NCBI RefSeq assembly: GCF_001295845.1
Contig: NZ_LJIC01000141.1
Span: forward strand, 1-39,501
DNA length: 39,501 bases
Direction: 5' to 3'
From: Rhodopseudomonas sp. AAP120
GTDB taxonomy: Bacteria; Pseudomonadota; Alphaproteobacteria; Rhizobiales; Xanthobacteraceae
In this document: positions 17,387 through 26,917 of the stretch, one piece after another
Layout: each line of letters starts with the position of its first letter
How positions within the stretch are numbered: position 1 is the first letter of the stretch
Notes under the pieces: model-generated
Database searches by the model: none
What the model was told of the DNA's origin: nothing
What the model saw: only the letters and a program-made list of their open reading frames with translations
Program-made: the position numbers and the translations under genes

Positions 17387-17555
17387 CCCTCACCCCAGCC
17401 CTCTCCCGCAAGCGGGAGAGGGAGTCCGGCTGCGACGCGGGGAGAGGACTCGATCGCAATCGGCGACGGAACAGATAAGCCATCACCCTCCCCCCGCATG
17501 CGGCGAGCCCCCTCTCCCGCTTGCGGGAGAGGGTTGGGGTGAGGGCGACGCGAGG
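17387..17555. repeat. Inverted-repeat element, family A (copy 4), in a tail-to-tail junction
   Basis: It has the same double-hairpin structure, with the GTGCCTGGGG-type flank on its left. It begins 17 bases after the stop of the LysR-family gene (+) and ends 22 bases before the stop of the hydroxyacid dehydrogenase gene (-), placing it as a possible two-way terminator. Confidence 0.92.
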
Positions 17556-17576
17556 CACTGAGCTAATATGAATTAG

Positions 17577-18578
17577 CTACAGCATCCCCGGCAACACACG
17601 GTCCGGTGGCTTGTGGTTGTCGAGGAAGGTGCGGATGTTGATGATCACCTTTTCGCCCATCTCGACGCGGCCCTCGATGGTGGCCGAGCCCATGTGGGGC
17701 AGCAGCACGACCTTGCCGTGCTTGGCGAGGCGGACCAGCTTCGGATTCACCGCGGGCTCGTGCTCGTAGACGTCGAGGCCGGCGCCGGCGATGTCGCCCT
17801 GCTCGATCAGCCGGGTCAGCGTCTCCTCGTCGATCACCTCGCCGCGCGCGGTGTTGACGATGAAGGCGTCCTTGCGGATCAGCTTGAGGCGGCGGGCCGA
17901 CAACAGATGGAAGGTCGCCGGCGTGTGCGGGCAGTTGACCGAGATGATGTCCATCCGGGCCAGCATCTGGTCGAGCGAATCCCAATAGGTCGCGCCGAGT
18001 TCGTCGGCGATCCGCGGCGCCACCGGCTTGCGGTTGTGATAATGGATCTGCAGCCCGAAGGCGCGGGCGCGCCGCGCCACCGCCTGGCCGATGCGGCCCA
18101 TGCCGATGATGCCGAGCCGCTTGCCGCCGAGCCTGCGGCCGAGCATCCAGGTCGGCGACCAGCCGGGCCATTCGCCGCCGTCGGTGAGCAGTGCGGCGCC
18201 TTCGATCATCCGCCGCGGCACCGCGAGAATCAGCGCCATCGTCATGTCGGCGGTGTCTTCGGTCAGCACCTTCGGGGTGTTGGTGACGGTGATGCCGCGC
18301 GCATGGGCGGCGGCGACGTCGAGATTGTCGATGCCGTTGCCGAAATGCGCGATCAGCTTGAGCTGGCAATCGGGCTGGTTCAGCATCTCGGCCGTGATGG
18401 TGTCGGTGACGGTCGGCACCAGCACGTCGGCGGTGCGAGCCGCTTCGGCGAGCTTGTCGGCCGACATCGGCTCGTCGTCGAGATTGAGCCGCGCGTCGAA
18501 CAGCTCGCGCATCCGGGTTTCGATCGAGTCCGGAAGCTTGCGGGTGACGACGACCAGAGGCTTTTTCTTAACCGACAT
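17577..18578 (-). CDS. D-2-hydroxyacid dehydrogenase, glyoxylate/hydroxypyruvate reductase type
   Basis: A 333-residue NAD(P)-dependent oxidoreductase of the D-isomer 2-hydroxyacid dehydrogenase family. The Rossmann loop is GIIGMGRIGQAVARR (about 157-171), followed by HYHNRKP. The catalytic Arg is in NTARGEVIDE, Glu in DVYEHEP, and His in LPHMGSAT. The set resembles bacterial glyoxylate/hydroxypyruvate reductases (GyaR-like), which interconvert glyoxylate and glycolate or hydroxypyruvate and glycerate. The Arg after the second Rossmann strand suggests NADPH, but this is inference. It stands alone and is convergent with the LysR-family gene. Confidence 0.9.
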   Translation of the reverse strand: MSVKKKPLVVVTRKLPDSIETRMRELFDARLNLDDEPMSADKLAEAARTADVLVPTVTDTITAEMLNQPDCQLKLIAHFGNGIDNLDVAAAHARGITVTNTPKVLTEDTADMTMALILAVPRRMIEGAALLTDGGEWPGWSPTWMLGRRLGGKRLGIIGMGRIGQAVARRARAFGLQIHYHNRKPVAPRIADELGATYWDSLDQMLARMDIISVNCPHTPATFHLLSARRLKLIRKDAFIVNTARGEVIDEETLTRLIEQGDIAGAGLDVYEHEPAVNPKLVRLAKHGKVVLLPHMGSATIEGRVEMGEKVIINIRTFLDNHKPPDRVLPGML

Positions 18579-18821
18579 TCAAACGCTCTCTGACGAGTCT
18601 GGCGCGACTGTTTAGTCCGCGTTAACCCACCTGTTCGACACTCCCGCTGCAGCGCGACCGCAGGGGCGGGTCCCTTCCGTTCGGTCCCTTCACCAGCTTG
18701 GGGTCACCGGATGCCTTCCGGCCTTCTCTAGCAGAAGACCGCGCCAAGACAAGGACCCCACCATCCGGCTGTGGTTTCTCCCCGGCGACGCGCACGATCA
18801 CTGAACTGAGGGGCGTGTCCG

Positions 18822-19346
18822 ATGAAGCTGAAGAGTCCGATTGCAGCCTTGTTGTTCGCAGGTGCGATAGTAGGCGCGAATGCGCCTGTGCTCGCCGCGA
18901 AGGACTCGCCGCTGTCGGCCAGCGGGCTGCCGGTGCCGCGCTATGTCAGCCTCAAGTCGGATCACGTCAACGTCCGGGTCGGCCCGACCAAGGACAACGA
19001 CGTCGCCTGGGTCTACACCCGCGCCGGGCTGCCGGTGGAGATCACCGCCGAGTTCGAGAACTGGCGGCGGGTACGCGATTCCGAAGGCGCCGAGGGCTGG
19101 GTGTATCACTCGCTGCTGTCCGGCCGCCGCACCGCGGTGATCACCATGAAGGACAAGGACGAGCTGGCGACGCTGTACGAAAGCGCCTCGACCAGCGCCG
19201 CCGTCGCGGCGCGGCTGCAGGCCGGCGTGGTGGCACAGATCAAGCGCTGCGACACCAGCTGGTGCCGGATCATCGGCCAGGGTTTCGACGGCTGGATCGA
19301 AAAGCAGCGGCTGTGGGGCGTGTATGCGGACGAGCAGGTGAATTGA
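18822..19346 (+). CDS. Exported bacterial SH3-domain protein
   Basis: A 174-residue protein with an N-terminal signal peptide (MKLKSPIAALLFAGAIVGAN followed by APVLA). Two SH3-like segments follow: VNVRVGPTKDNDVAWVYTRA with WRRVRDSEGAEGWVYHSLL, then a second half ending WCRIIGQGFDGWIEKQRLWG. Bacterial SH3 domains of this type usually bind peptidoglycan or peptides in the periplasm. A GAGGGG ribosome site lies about 8 bases before the ATG. It is divergent from the hydroxyacid dehydrogenase gene; the 243-base region 18579-18821 shows no gene. No specific partner is evident. Confidence 0.88.
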   Translation: MKLKSPIAALLFAGAIVGANAPVLAAKDSPLSASGLPVPRYVSLKSDHVNVRVGPTKDNDVAWVYTRAGLPVEITAEFENWRRVRDSEGAEGWVYHSLLSGRRTAVITMKDKDELATLYESASTSAAVAARLQAGVVAQIKRCDTSWCRIIGQGFDGWIEKQRLWGVYADEQVN

Positions 19347-19400
19347 GCGCGGGGTTTGCGCGTCGTCCGAAGTGATGAAGCGGCGCTGCGACTCGCGTCG

Positions 19401-19567
19401 CCCTCACCCCAGCCCTCTCCCGCAAGCGGGAGAGGGAGTCCGGCTGCGACGCGGGGAGAGGTCGGAGCTCACTTCGAGAGCGCGTAAGAGAAGTCATCAC
19501 CCTCGCCGCGCGCGGGGCGAGCTCCCTCTCCCGCTTGCGGGAGAGGGTTGGGGTGAGGGCGACGCGC
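19401..19567. repeat. Inverted-repeat element, family A (copy 5), in a tail-to-tail junction
   Basis: A double-hairpin unit flanked by CGCGTCG on the left and by its complement CGACGCG on the right. It lies between the ends of the SH3-domain gene (+) and irr (-). Confidence 0.92.
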
Positions 19568-19591
19568 CGGGAGCGCTAGCTCTCTGACCGA

Positions 19592-20080
19592 TCAGGCCTT
19601 CTTGCGGATGCGGACGACGACGTCGACGCGGGCGATTTCGTAGCCTTCCGGGACTTCCGGGGTCTGGCGCAGCGCGACGTGCTGATCCGGGATGTCGATC
19701 AGCTCGTGATTGTTCTCGAGATAGAAGTGCTGGTGCGCCGAGACGTTGGTGTCGAAATAGGTCTTGGTGCCGTCGACGCTGACCTGGCGCAGCAGACCGA
19801 CTTCGGTGAGCTGGTTCAGGGTGTTGTAGACGGTCGCTAGCGACACCGGGACCTTGGCTTGGCTGGCCTCTTCGTACAGCATTTCGGCCGTCAGATGACG
19901 GTCGCCCTTGCCGAACAGCAGCCAGCCCAGCGCCATGCGCTGGCGGGTCGGGCGCAGGCCGACCGACTGCAGCATTTCGTTGACGTCATGCCACGGGCAG
20001 CCATTGAGGTGCGGCTCGGCGGCATGCGCCGACGTCACACTTTCCTCACGCGAATATGTCGCACGGTCTCCGATGTCCAC
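19592..20080 (-). CDS. irr: Irr, haem/iron-responsive Fur-family regulator
   Basis: A 162-residue Fur-family protein. The haem regulatory motif GCPWHDVNEML (Cys28-Pro29) near the N-terminus is that of Bradyrhizobium-type Irr, which is unstable in haem-replete cells. The DNA-binding half has GLRPTRQRMALGWLLF and VSLATVYNTLNQL. The His cluster described as a second haem site in Bradyrhizobium Irr reads HQH here (116-118). The start is GTG at 20080, about 10 bases after an AGGGA. An in-frame GTG at 20038 with GAGGAA just upstream is a strong alternative (148 residues, still keeping the motif). It is head to head with fabA, as in Bradyrhizobium. Confidence 0.95.
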   Translation of the reverse strand: MDIGDRATYSREESVTSAHAAEPHLNGCPWHDVNEMLQSVGLRPTRQRMALGWLLFGKGDRHLTAEMLYEEASQAKVPVSLATVYNTLNQLTEVGLLRQVSVDGTKTYFDTNVSAHQHFYLENNHELIDIPDQHVALRQTPEVPEGYEIARVDVVVRIRKKA

Positions 20081-20110
20081 GGCGGCAGTCCCTTTTTACA
20101 CAGTCGAGTG

Positions 20111-20139
20111 ATTATAGGAAGCATTCCAAGGGGGTGCAA
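20111..20139 (-). promoter_or_regulatory. Predicted irr promoter with a palindrome in the spacer
   Basis: On the minus strand a -35 TTGCAC (20134-20139) and a perfect -10 TATAAT (20111-20116) are separated by 17 bases, about 30 bases upstream of the irr GTG. The spacer contains GGAATGCTTCC (20118-20128), a 4-3-4 inverted repeat abutting the -10, which could be an operator for Irr itself or Fur. The promoter is read from consensus; the operator role is inference. Confidence 0.6.
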
Positions 20140-20150
20140 GCGCCTCGCAA

Positions 20151-20165
20151 CTAGAACCATTCGGA
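20151..20165. promoter_or_regulatory. Possible iron-control-element-like half palindrome
   Basis: CTAGAACCATTCGGA has the TAGAA-N3-TTC core that resembles iron control elements recognised by Irr in Rhizobiales. The right half is imperfect. It lies in the shared irr-fabA region, upstream of both genes. The resemblance is from memory of the motif and weak. Confidence 0.25.
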
Positions 20166-20191
20166 CGTTTTACTTAAGGAGGAATACGGAG

Positions 20192-20224
20192 GTGCCGCTT
20201 TGCCGGGTGCAATGCCTATGTTAG
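20192..20224 (+). CDS. Possible 10-residue Cys-rich leader peptide upstream of fabA
   Basis: GTG at 20192 opens a 10-codon frame ([10 protein letters not shown], three Cys) ending TAG at 20224. A perfect AAGGAGG Shine-Dalgarno (20176-20182) lies 9 bases before it, stronger than the site of most genes here. It ends about 100 bases before the fabA ATG. It may be a regulatory leader peptide or chance. The frame is also open upstream, but only this start has a ribosome site. Confidence 0.3.
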   Translation: MPLCRVQCLC

Positions 20225-20327
20225 AGACCCGCGCACCCGCTTGTTGCATAACGAACAGGCGGACTCCGGAGGTGCTGCGACACGGCCGGTGAATTCGGAT
20301 CTTCGCACGACAAAAAGGCAAAGCCGC

Positions 20328-20855
20328 ATGCAGGACCGCCGTTCCAGCTACGATTATGAAGACCTGCTGGCCTGCGGCCGTGGCGAATTGTTCGGTGCCG
20401 GCAATGCGCAGCTGCCGCTGCCGCCGATGCTGATGTTCGACCGCATCACCACCATCACCGAGGACGGCGGCGAATTCGGCAAGGGCCATATCCGCGCCGA
20501 ACTCGACGTCAATCCGGAACTGTGGTTCTTCGCCTGCCACTTCAAGAACGACCCGGTGATGCCGGGCTGCCTCGGCCTCGATGCGATGTGGCAGATGGTC
20601 GGGTTCTTTCTCGGCTGGGTCGGTGGCGAAGGTCCGGGCCGCGCGCTCGGGCTCGGGGAACTAAAGTTCACCGGGCAGGTGCTGCCGCACATCCGCAAAG
20701 TCGTCTACAATGTCGACATCAAGCGGGTGATGCGTTCCAAGCTGTGGCTTGGTATCGCAGACGGGTGGCTCTCGGCCGATGACGAGATCATCTACCGTGC
20801 GAAGGATCTCAAAGTCGGTCTGTTCAAGCAAACGGCTCAGCCCGTCGGCGGTTAA
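20328..20855 (+). CDS. fabA: FabA, beta-hydroxydecanoyl-ACP dehydratase/isomerase
   Basis: A 175-residue hot-dog-fold enzyme that dehydrates 3-hydroxydecanoyl-ACP and isomerises trans-2- to cis-3-decenoyl-ACP, the branch point for unsaturated fatty acids. The active-site His is in [20 protein letters not shown], with the Asp in GLDAMWQ. The frame opens earlier, at 20241, but [20 protein letters not shown] is the usual family N-terminus and 175 residues the normal length. It is followed after 66 bases by fabB and then fabI, and lies head to head with irr. Confidence 0.97.
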   Translation: MQDRRSSYDYEDLLACGRGELFGAGNAQLPLPPMLMFDRITTITEDGGEFGKGHIRAELDVNPELWFFACHFKNDPVMPGCLGLDAMWQMVGFFLGWVGGEGPGRALGLGELKFTGQVLPHIRKVVYNVDIKRVMRSKLWLGIADGWLSADDEIIYRAKDLKVGLFKQTAQPVGG

Positions 20856-20921
20856 CCGCACGAGCCGGCCACAAAGCCGTGCCATCACCGCGAACGACCA
20901 TGGAATGAACGAGGCGATTAC

Positions 20922-22148
20922 ATGAGACGCGTTGTTGTCACCGGGATGGGCATCGTCTCGTCGATCGGAAACAACACCCAGGAAGTGCTGGCGAGCCTGC
21001 ACGATGCCAAATCCGGCATCTCGCGCGCCGAAAAGCATGCGGAACTCGGGTTCCGCTCCCAGGTGCAGGGCGCCCCGTCGCTCAACCCCGCCGAAATCGT
21101 CGACCGCCGCGCGATGCGCTTCCTCGGCGAAGGCGCCGCCTGGAACCACGTCGCGATGGAACAGGCGCTGGCCGATTCGGGCCTGGAGGAGAGCGACATC
21201 TCCAATCCGCGCACCGGCATCGTGATGGGCTCGGGCGGGCCCTCCGCCCGCACCATCGTCGAGGCCGCCGACATCACCCGGACCAAGGGTCCGAAGCGCG
21301 TCGGCCCGTTCGCGGTGCCGAAGGCGATGAGCTCGACCGCGTCGGCCACGCTCGCCACCTGGTTCAAGATCAAGGGCGTGAACTACTCGATCTCGTCCGC
21401 CTGCGCGACCTCCAACCACTGCATCGGCAACGGCTACGAGCTGATCCAGTGGGGCAAGCAGGACATCGTGTTCGCCGGCGGCTGCGAGGAACTCGACTGG
21501 TCGCTGTCGGTGCTGTTCGACGCGATGGGCGCGATGTCGTCGAAGTACAACGACACCCCGGCGACCGCGTCCCGGCCCTACGACGTCAACCGCGACGGCT
21601 TCGTGATCGCCGGCGGCGCCGGCGTGCTGGTGCTGGAAGAGCTCGAACACGCCAAGGCGCGCGGCGCCAAGATCTATGGCGAGATCGTCGGCTACGGCGC
21701 GACCTCTGACGGCTACGACATGGTGGCGCCGTCCGGCGAAGGCGCCGAGCGCTGCATGCAGATGGCGCTGGCGACCACGAACGGCATCAAGATCGACTAC
21801 ATCAACCCGCACGCGACCTCGACGCCGGCCGGCGACGCGCCGGAGATCACCGCGATCCGCAACGTGTTCGGCAACGAGGACAAGTGCCCGCCGATCTCCG
21901 CCACCAAGGCGCTGACCGGCCACTCGCTCGGCGCCACCGGCGTGCAGGAGGCGATCTACTCGCTGCTGATGATGCAGAACGGCTTCATCTGCGAGAGCGC
22001 GCACATCACCGAGCTCGATCCGGCCTTCGCCGACATGCCGATCGTGCGCAAGCGCATCGACAACGCCAAGATCGGCGCCGTGCTGTCGAACTCGTTCGGC
22101 TTCGGCGGCACCAACGCCACGCTGGTGTTCAAGCGGCTGGAGGCGTGA
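20922..22148 (+). CDS. fabB: FabB, 3-oxoacyl-ACP synthase I
   Basis: A 408-residue condensing enzyme that elongates acyl-ACP with malonyl-ACP and is needed to extend the cis-3-decenoyl product of FabA. The catalytic Cys is in [12 protein letters not shown], and the two His are in HATSTPAGD and [12 protein letters not shown]. The C-terminal [10 protein letters not shown] is the usual end of the thiolase fold. Pairing with fabA marks it as FabB rather than FabF. The start [16 protein letters not shown] is the family N-terminus. Confidence 0.97.
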   Translation: MRRVVVTGMGIVSSIGNNTQEVLASLHDAKSGISRAEKHAELGFRSQVQGAPSLNPAEIVDRRAMRFLGEGAAWNHVAMEQALADSGLEESDISNPRTGIVMGSGGPSARTIVEAADITRTKGPKRVGPFAVPKAMSSTASATLATWFKIKGVNYSISSACATSNHCIGNGYELIQWGKQDIVFAGGCEELDWSLSVLFDAMGAMSSKYNDTPATASRPYDVNRDGFVIAGGAGVLVLEELEHAKARGAKIYGEIVGYGATSDGYDMVAPSGEGAERCMQMALATTNGIKIDYINPHATSTPAGDAPEITAIRNVFGNEDKCPPISATKALTGHSLGATGVQEAIYSLLMMQNGFICESAHITELDPAFADMPIVRKRIDNAKIGAVLSNSFGFGGTNATLVFKRLEA

Positions 22149-22192
22149 TCTGCATCTCGCCGGCCCGGCGAGATGCCATATCCACGTGCTAC

Positions 22193-22296
22193 GATCCTCA
22201 TGGTGAGGAGGCGCCCGTTGGCGCCGTCTCGAACCATGAGCTGTTGACCGCCACATCCTTCGAGACGCGCGCTGGCGCGCGCTCCTCAGGATGAGG
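22193..22296. repeat. Inverted-repeat element, family B (copy 2), between fabB and fabI
   Basis: The left part GATCCTCATGGTGAGGAG and right part CTCCTCAGGATGAGG, with inner CGTCTCGAA and TTCGAGACG segments, match the unit upstream of moeB. It fills most of the 169-base gap inside the fab cluster and ends 21 bases before the fabI start, so it would form part of a fabB-fabI transcript. Confidence 0.87.
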
Positions 22297-22317
22297 TCCG
22301 AACCAGAGGCGACCACA

Positions 22318-23124
22318 ATGCAAGGACTGATGCAGGGCAAGCGCGGGCTGATCATGGGGGTCGCCAACGACCATTCGATCGCCTGGGGCATGGCCAAGAC
22401 GCTGCACGCGCACGGCGCCGAACTCGCCTTCACCTATCAGGGCGACGCGCTGGCCCGCCGCGTCAAGCCGCTGGCGGAGTCGGTCGGCTCCGAGCTGGTG
22501 CTGCCCTGCGACGTCGAGGACATCGCCAGCGTCGACGCGGTGTTCGACACGCTGAAAGACAAATGGGGTAAGCTCGACTTCGTGATCCACGCGATCGGCT
22601 TCTCCGACAAGAACGAACTGCGCGGCCAATATATCGACACCAGCCGCGCGAATTTCTCGCGCACCATGGTGATCTCCTGCTTCTCCTTCACCGAGGTCGC
22701 CAAGCGCGCCGCGGCGCTGATGCCGGACGGCGGCGCCATGATCACGCTGACGTTCGGCGCATCGGAACGCGCGATGCCGAACTACAACGTGATGGGTCTT
22801 GCGAAGGCCGCGCTCGAAGCCAGCGTGCGCTATCTCGCCTGCGATCTCGGCCCCAGGGGCATCCGCGTCAACGCGGTGTCGGCCGGCCCGGTGCGCACGC
22901 TGGCCGGTTCCGGCATCGGCGATTCCCGCGCGATGTTCGGCTTCATGGAGAAGCACTCCCCGCTCGGCCGCGGCGTCACCCTCGAGGAACTCGGCGGCTC
23001 GGCGCTGTATCTGCTCTCCGACCTCTCCGGCGGCGTCACCGGCGAAACCCACTACGTCGATTCCGGCTACAATATCGTGCTGATGCCGAAGCCGGACGCG
23101 CTGAAGGGCGACGCCGAGAAGTAA
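22318..23124 (+). CDS. fabI: FabI, enoyl-ACP reductase (NADH)
   Basis: A 268-residue short-chain-dehydrogenase-fold enzyme performing the last step of each fatty-acid elongation round. The N-terminal nucleotide loop is GLIMGVANDHSIAWGMA, and the catalytic Tyr-x6-Lys is in PNYNVMGLAKAALEA. The end HYVDSGYNIVLM is typical. The ATG at 22318 has AGAGG eight bases upstream. An in-frame ATG at 22291 lies inside the family B repeat and is rejected. FabI is the known target of triclosan-type inhibitors in other bacteria. Confidence 0.96.
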   Translation: MQGLMQGKRGLIMGVANDHSIAWGMAKTLHAHGAELAFTYQGDALARRVKPLAESVGSELVLPCDVEDIASVDAVFDTLKDKWGKLDFVIHAIGFSDKNELRGQYIDTSRANFSRTMVISCFSFTEVAKRAAALMPDGGAMITLTFGASERAMPNYNVMGLAKAALEASVRYLACDLGPRGIRVNAVSAGPVRTLAGSGIGDSRAMFGFMEKHSPLGRGVTLEELGGSALYLLSDLSGGVTGETHYVDSGYNIVLMPKPDALKGDAEK

Positions 23125-23172
23125 CGGCCGTTTGCGCGTTCGTCGCCGAACACTCCTGCGGTGCCTGGGGCT

Positions 23173-23350
23173 CCCTCACCCCACCCCTCTCCCGCAAGCG
23201 GGAGAGGGGGCGCGCTGTGCTGGGAGAGAGGGCATCATCCATCTCAGCGGCATCATTTCGTGAGCTAGTAGCTTACGCGAAACCTCTCCCCAACCGCTGC
23301 GGGACTCCCTCTCCCGCTTGCGGGAGAGGGCTGGGGTGAGGGCGACACGC
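23173..23350. repeat. Inverted-repeat element, family A (copy 6), in a tail-to-tail junction
   Basis: A double-hairpin unit with the GTGCCTGGGG flank. The inner segment differs from the other copies (it contains GCATCATC, then AGCTTACGCG), while the CCCTCTCCCGC stems are intact. It lies between the ends of fabI (+) and the DUF3060 gene (-). Confidence 0.9.
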
Positions 23351-23407
23351 GTCGCAGCATCCATGGTCCCCGCGACAGCGCGGATGCAGCACCCCCGAGG
23401 CCCGCGC

Positions 23408-23926
23408 TTACTTCTTGCGCTTGATCGAGTTCAGCGCCCCTGAGGAGCGCACCTCCGGGTTCGGCGCGCCGTCGGCCTTCGACCATTCGACGCTCTGCTC
23501 GACGCCGCCGACATCGAGCCGCGACGGGCCGACCAGCACCAGCGAGATGCGGTTGTTGGCGCCGGTGGCTTTGAGCTGGCCCGGCTCGTCGCCGGCTTCC
23601 AAGGTCGTACTCACAACATTCTTGGCGACGCTGACCACCAGATTCTTGGTCCGCCCGCCGTTCACCACATTGTCCGAGCCCGACACCGACAGCTTCTGTC
23701 CCTGCTCGAAGCTGACCTTGTGCTTGCTGCCATGCACCGTGATGCTGCCGCAGCGCCCCGTCAGCTCGATCTCGTTCTCCGCGCCGTAGATGCCGACATC
23801 CTTGCCCTGGCAGTCGATGTCGCGGCTGATCCCGACGCCTTGAATCTTGAGCTGATCGTCGTCGGCATGAGCGAGGCCGATCGTAGCGATGGTGGCGGCA
23901 AATATCACAGGCAGGCGCAGCAGCAT
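23408..23926 (-). CDS. Exported DUF3060-like protein
   Basis: A 172-residue protein with a signal peptide (MLLRLPVIFAATIATIGLAH, cleaved near AHA-DD). The body has short repeated strands of the form IYGAENEIELTGRCGSITVH and GSDNVVNGG..KNLVVSVAKN, the pattern of DUF3060 proteins with stacked beta-strands. The start at 23926 is chosen because AAGGATG precedes it and the signal peptide begins there; the frame opens 14 codons earlier. The tail is basic (NSIKRKK). The function is unknown; location in the periplasm is inferred. Confidence 0.8.
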   Translation of the reverse strand: MLLRLPVIFAATIATIGLAHADDDQLKIQGVGISRDIDCQGKDVGIYGAENEIELTGRCGSITVHGSKHKVSFEQGQKLSVSGSDNVVNGGRTKNLVVSVAKNVVSTTLEAGDEPGQLKATGANNRISLVLVGPSRLDVGGVEQSVEWSKADGAPNPEVRSSGALNSIKRKK

Positions 23927-24090
23927 CGAGACATCCTTGCGTCGTTGAAGGGACGCGAAGGTAAGCAAGGCCGATCATTTTCGTCAACGCAGGGAGACGA
24001 AATGGAACCGCGCGATTCCAAGTCGCGGGAAATCAGGTCACACGTAGTTCGCGGGATGCGGCCAAGACGCGCAGCGCAGTGCCTGGGGCG

Positions 24091-24254
24091 CCCTCACCCC
24101 AGCCCTCTCCCGCAAGCGGGAGAGGGAGCTCGCTGTGCTGATGGAGGGGGCATTGCTGATCTCATGCGCAGTTAGTTAGGCGAGATCCCTCCCCGACCGC
24201 TGCGGGACTCCCTCTCCCGCTTGCGGGAGAGGGTTGGGGTGAGGGCGACGCGGG
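24091..24254. repeat. Inverted-repeat element, family A (copy 7), between katG and the DUF3060 gene
   Basis: It has double hairpins and the GTGCCTGGGG flank. Here the two neighbours are in tandem (both minus), so it lies downstream of katG and upstream of the DUF3060 gene. The 532-base gap 23927-24458 holds this element, the hairpin at 24331, the katG terminator and no gene I can support. Confidence 0.91.
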
Positions 24255-24330
24255 GCGCAGCATCTGCCGGTGGCGGGATTCAGGATCTCGGAGCGGTGGC
24301 GATCAATCATCAACGCTCTGGAATACTGGG

Positions 24331-24351
24331 TCGCCCGGACAAGCCGGGCGA
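24331..24351. repeat. Short hairpin TCGCCCGG / CCGGGCGA
   Basis: An 8-base stem with the five-base loop ACAAG, followed by TGAC. It resembles the short dispersed palindromes often seen between genes in Nitrobacteraceae. Only one copy is seen in this window, so family membership is uncertain. Confidence 0.45.
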
Positions 24352-24400
24352 TGACCGCCATGGTGTGAGGGCGGCCCACTATAAAACGGCGACCCACTAC

Positions 24401-24428
24401 AAAAAGGGCGGCCCGGAGGCCGCCCCTT
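24401..24428 (-). terminator. Intrinsic terminator of katG
   Basis: Read on the minus strand, a GGGGCGGCC stem pairs with GGCCGCCC around a TCCG loop and runs into TTTTT. It lies about 30 bases after the katG stop codon. This is the clearest rho-independent terminator in the window. Confidence 0.88.
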
Positions 24429-24458
24429 GTTAGTTGATGCGGTGGTTGCTTCGGTGAG

Positions 24459-26891
<2,433 letters not shown>

Positions 26892-26895
26892 CTAC

Positions 26896-26914
26896 CGATC
26901 AGATTATCTGATCG
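26896..26914. promoter_or_regulatory. Perfect palindrome in front of oxyR, candidate OxyR operator
   Basis: CGATCAGATTATCTGATCG is a perfect inverted repeat with 9-base arms around one base. It contains ATC-N9-GAT, fitting the LysR-type T-N11-A rule. It ends three bases before the oxyR ATG. A related half-site CTACGATCAG lies about 30 bases upstream (26861-26870). Binding by OxyR, repressing its own gene and activating katG, is inferred. Confidence 0.6.
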
Positions 26915-26917
26915 GCC

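Noticed and set aside
22291-22320. Earlier ATG for fabI at 22291
   Set aside because: It lies inside the family B repeat and has no ribosome site. The ATG at 22318 has AGAGG at good spacing and gives the normal length.
11832-24254. Possible CRISPR array from the recurring repeats
   Set aside because: The repeats are long inverted units separated by genes, with no short regular spacers and no cas genes.
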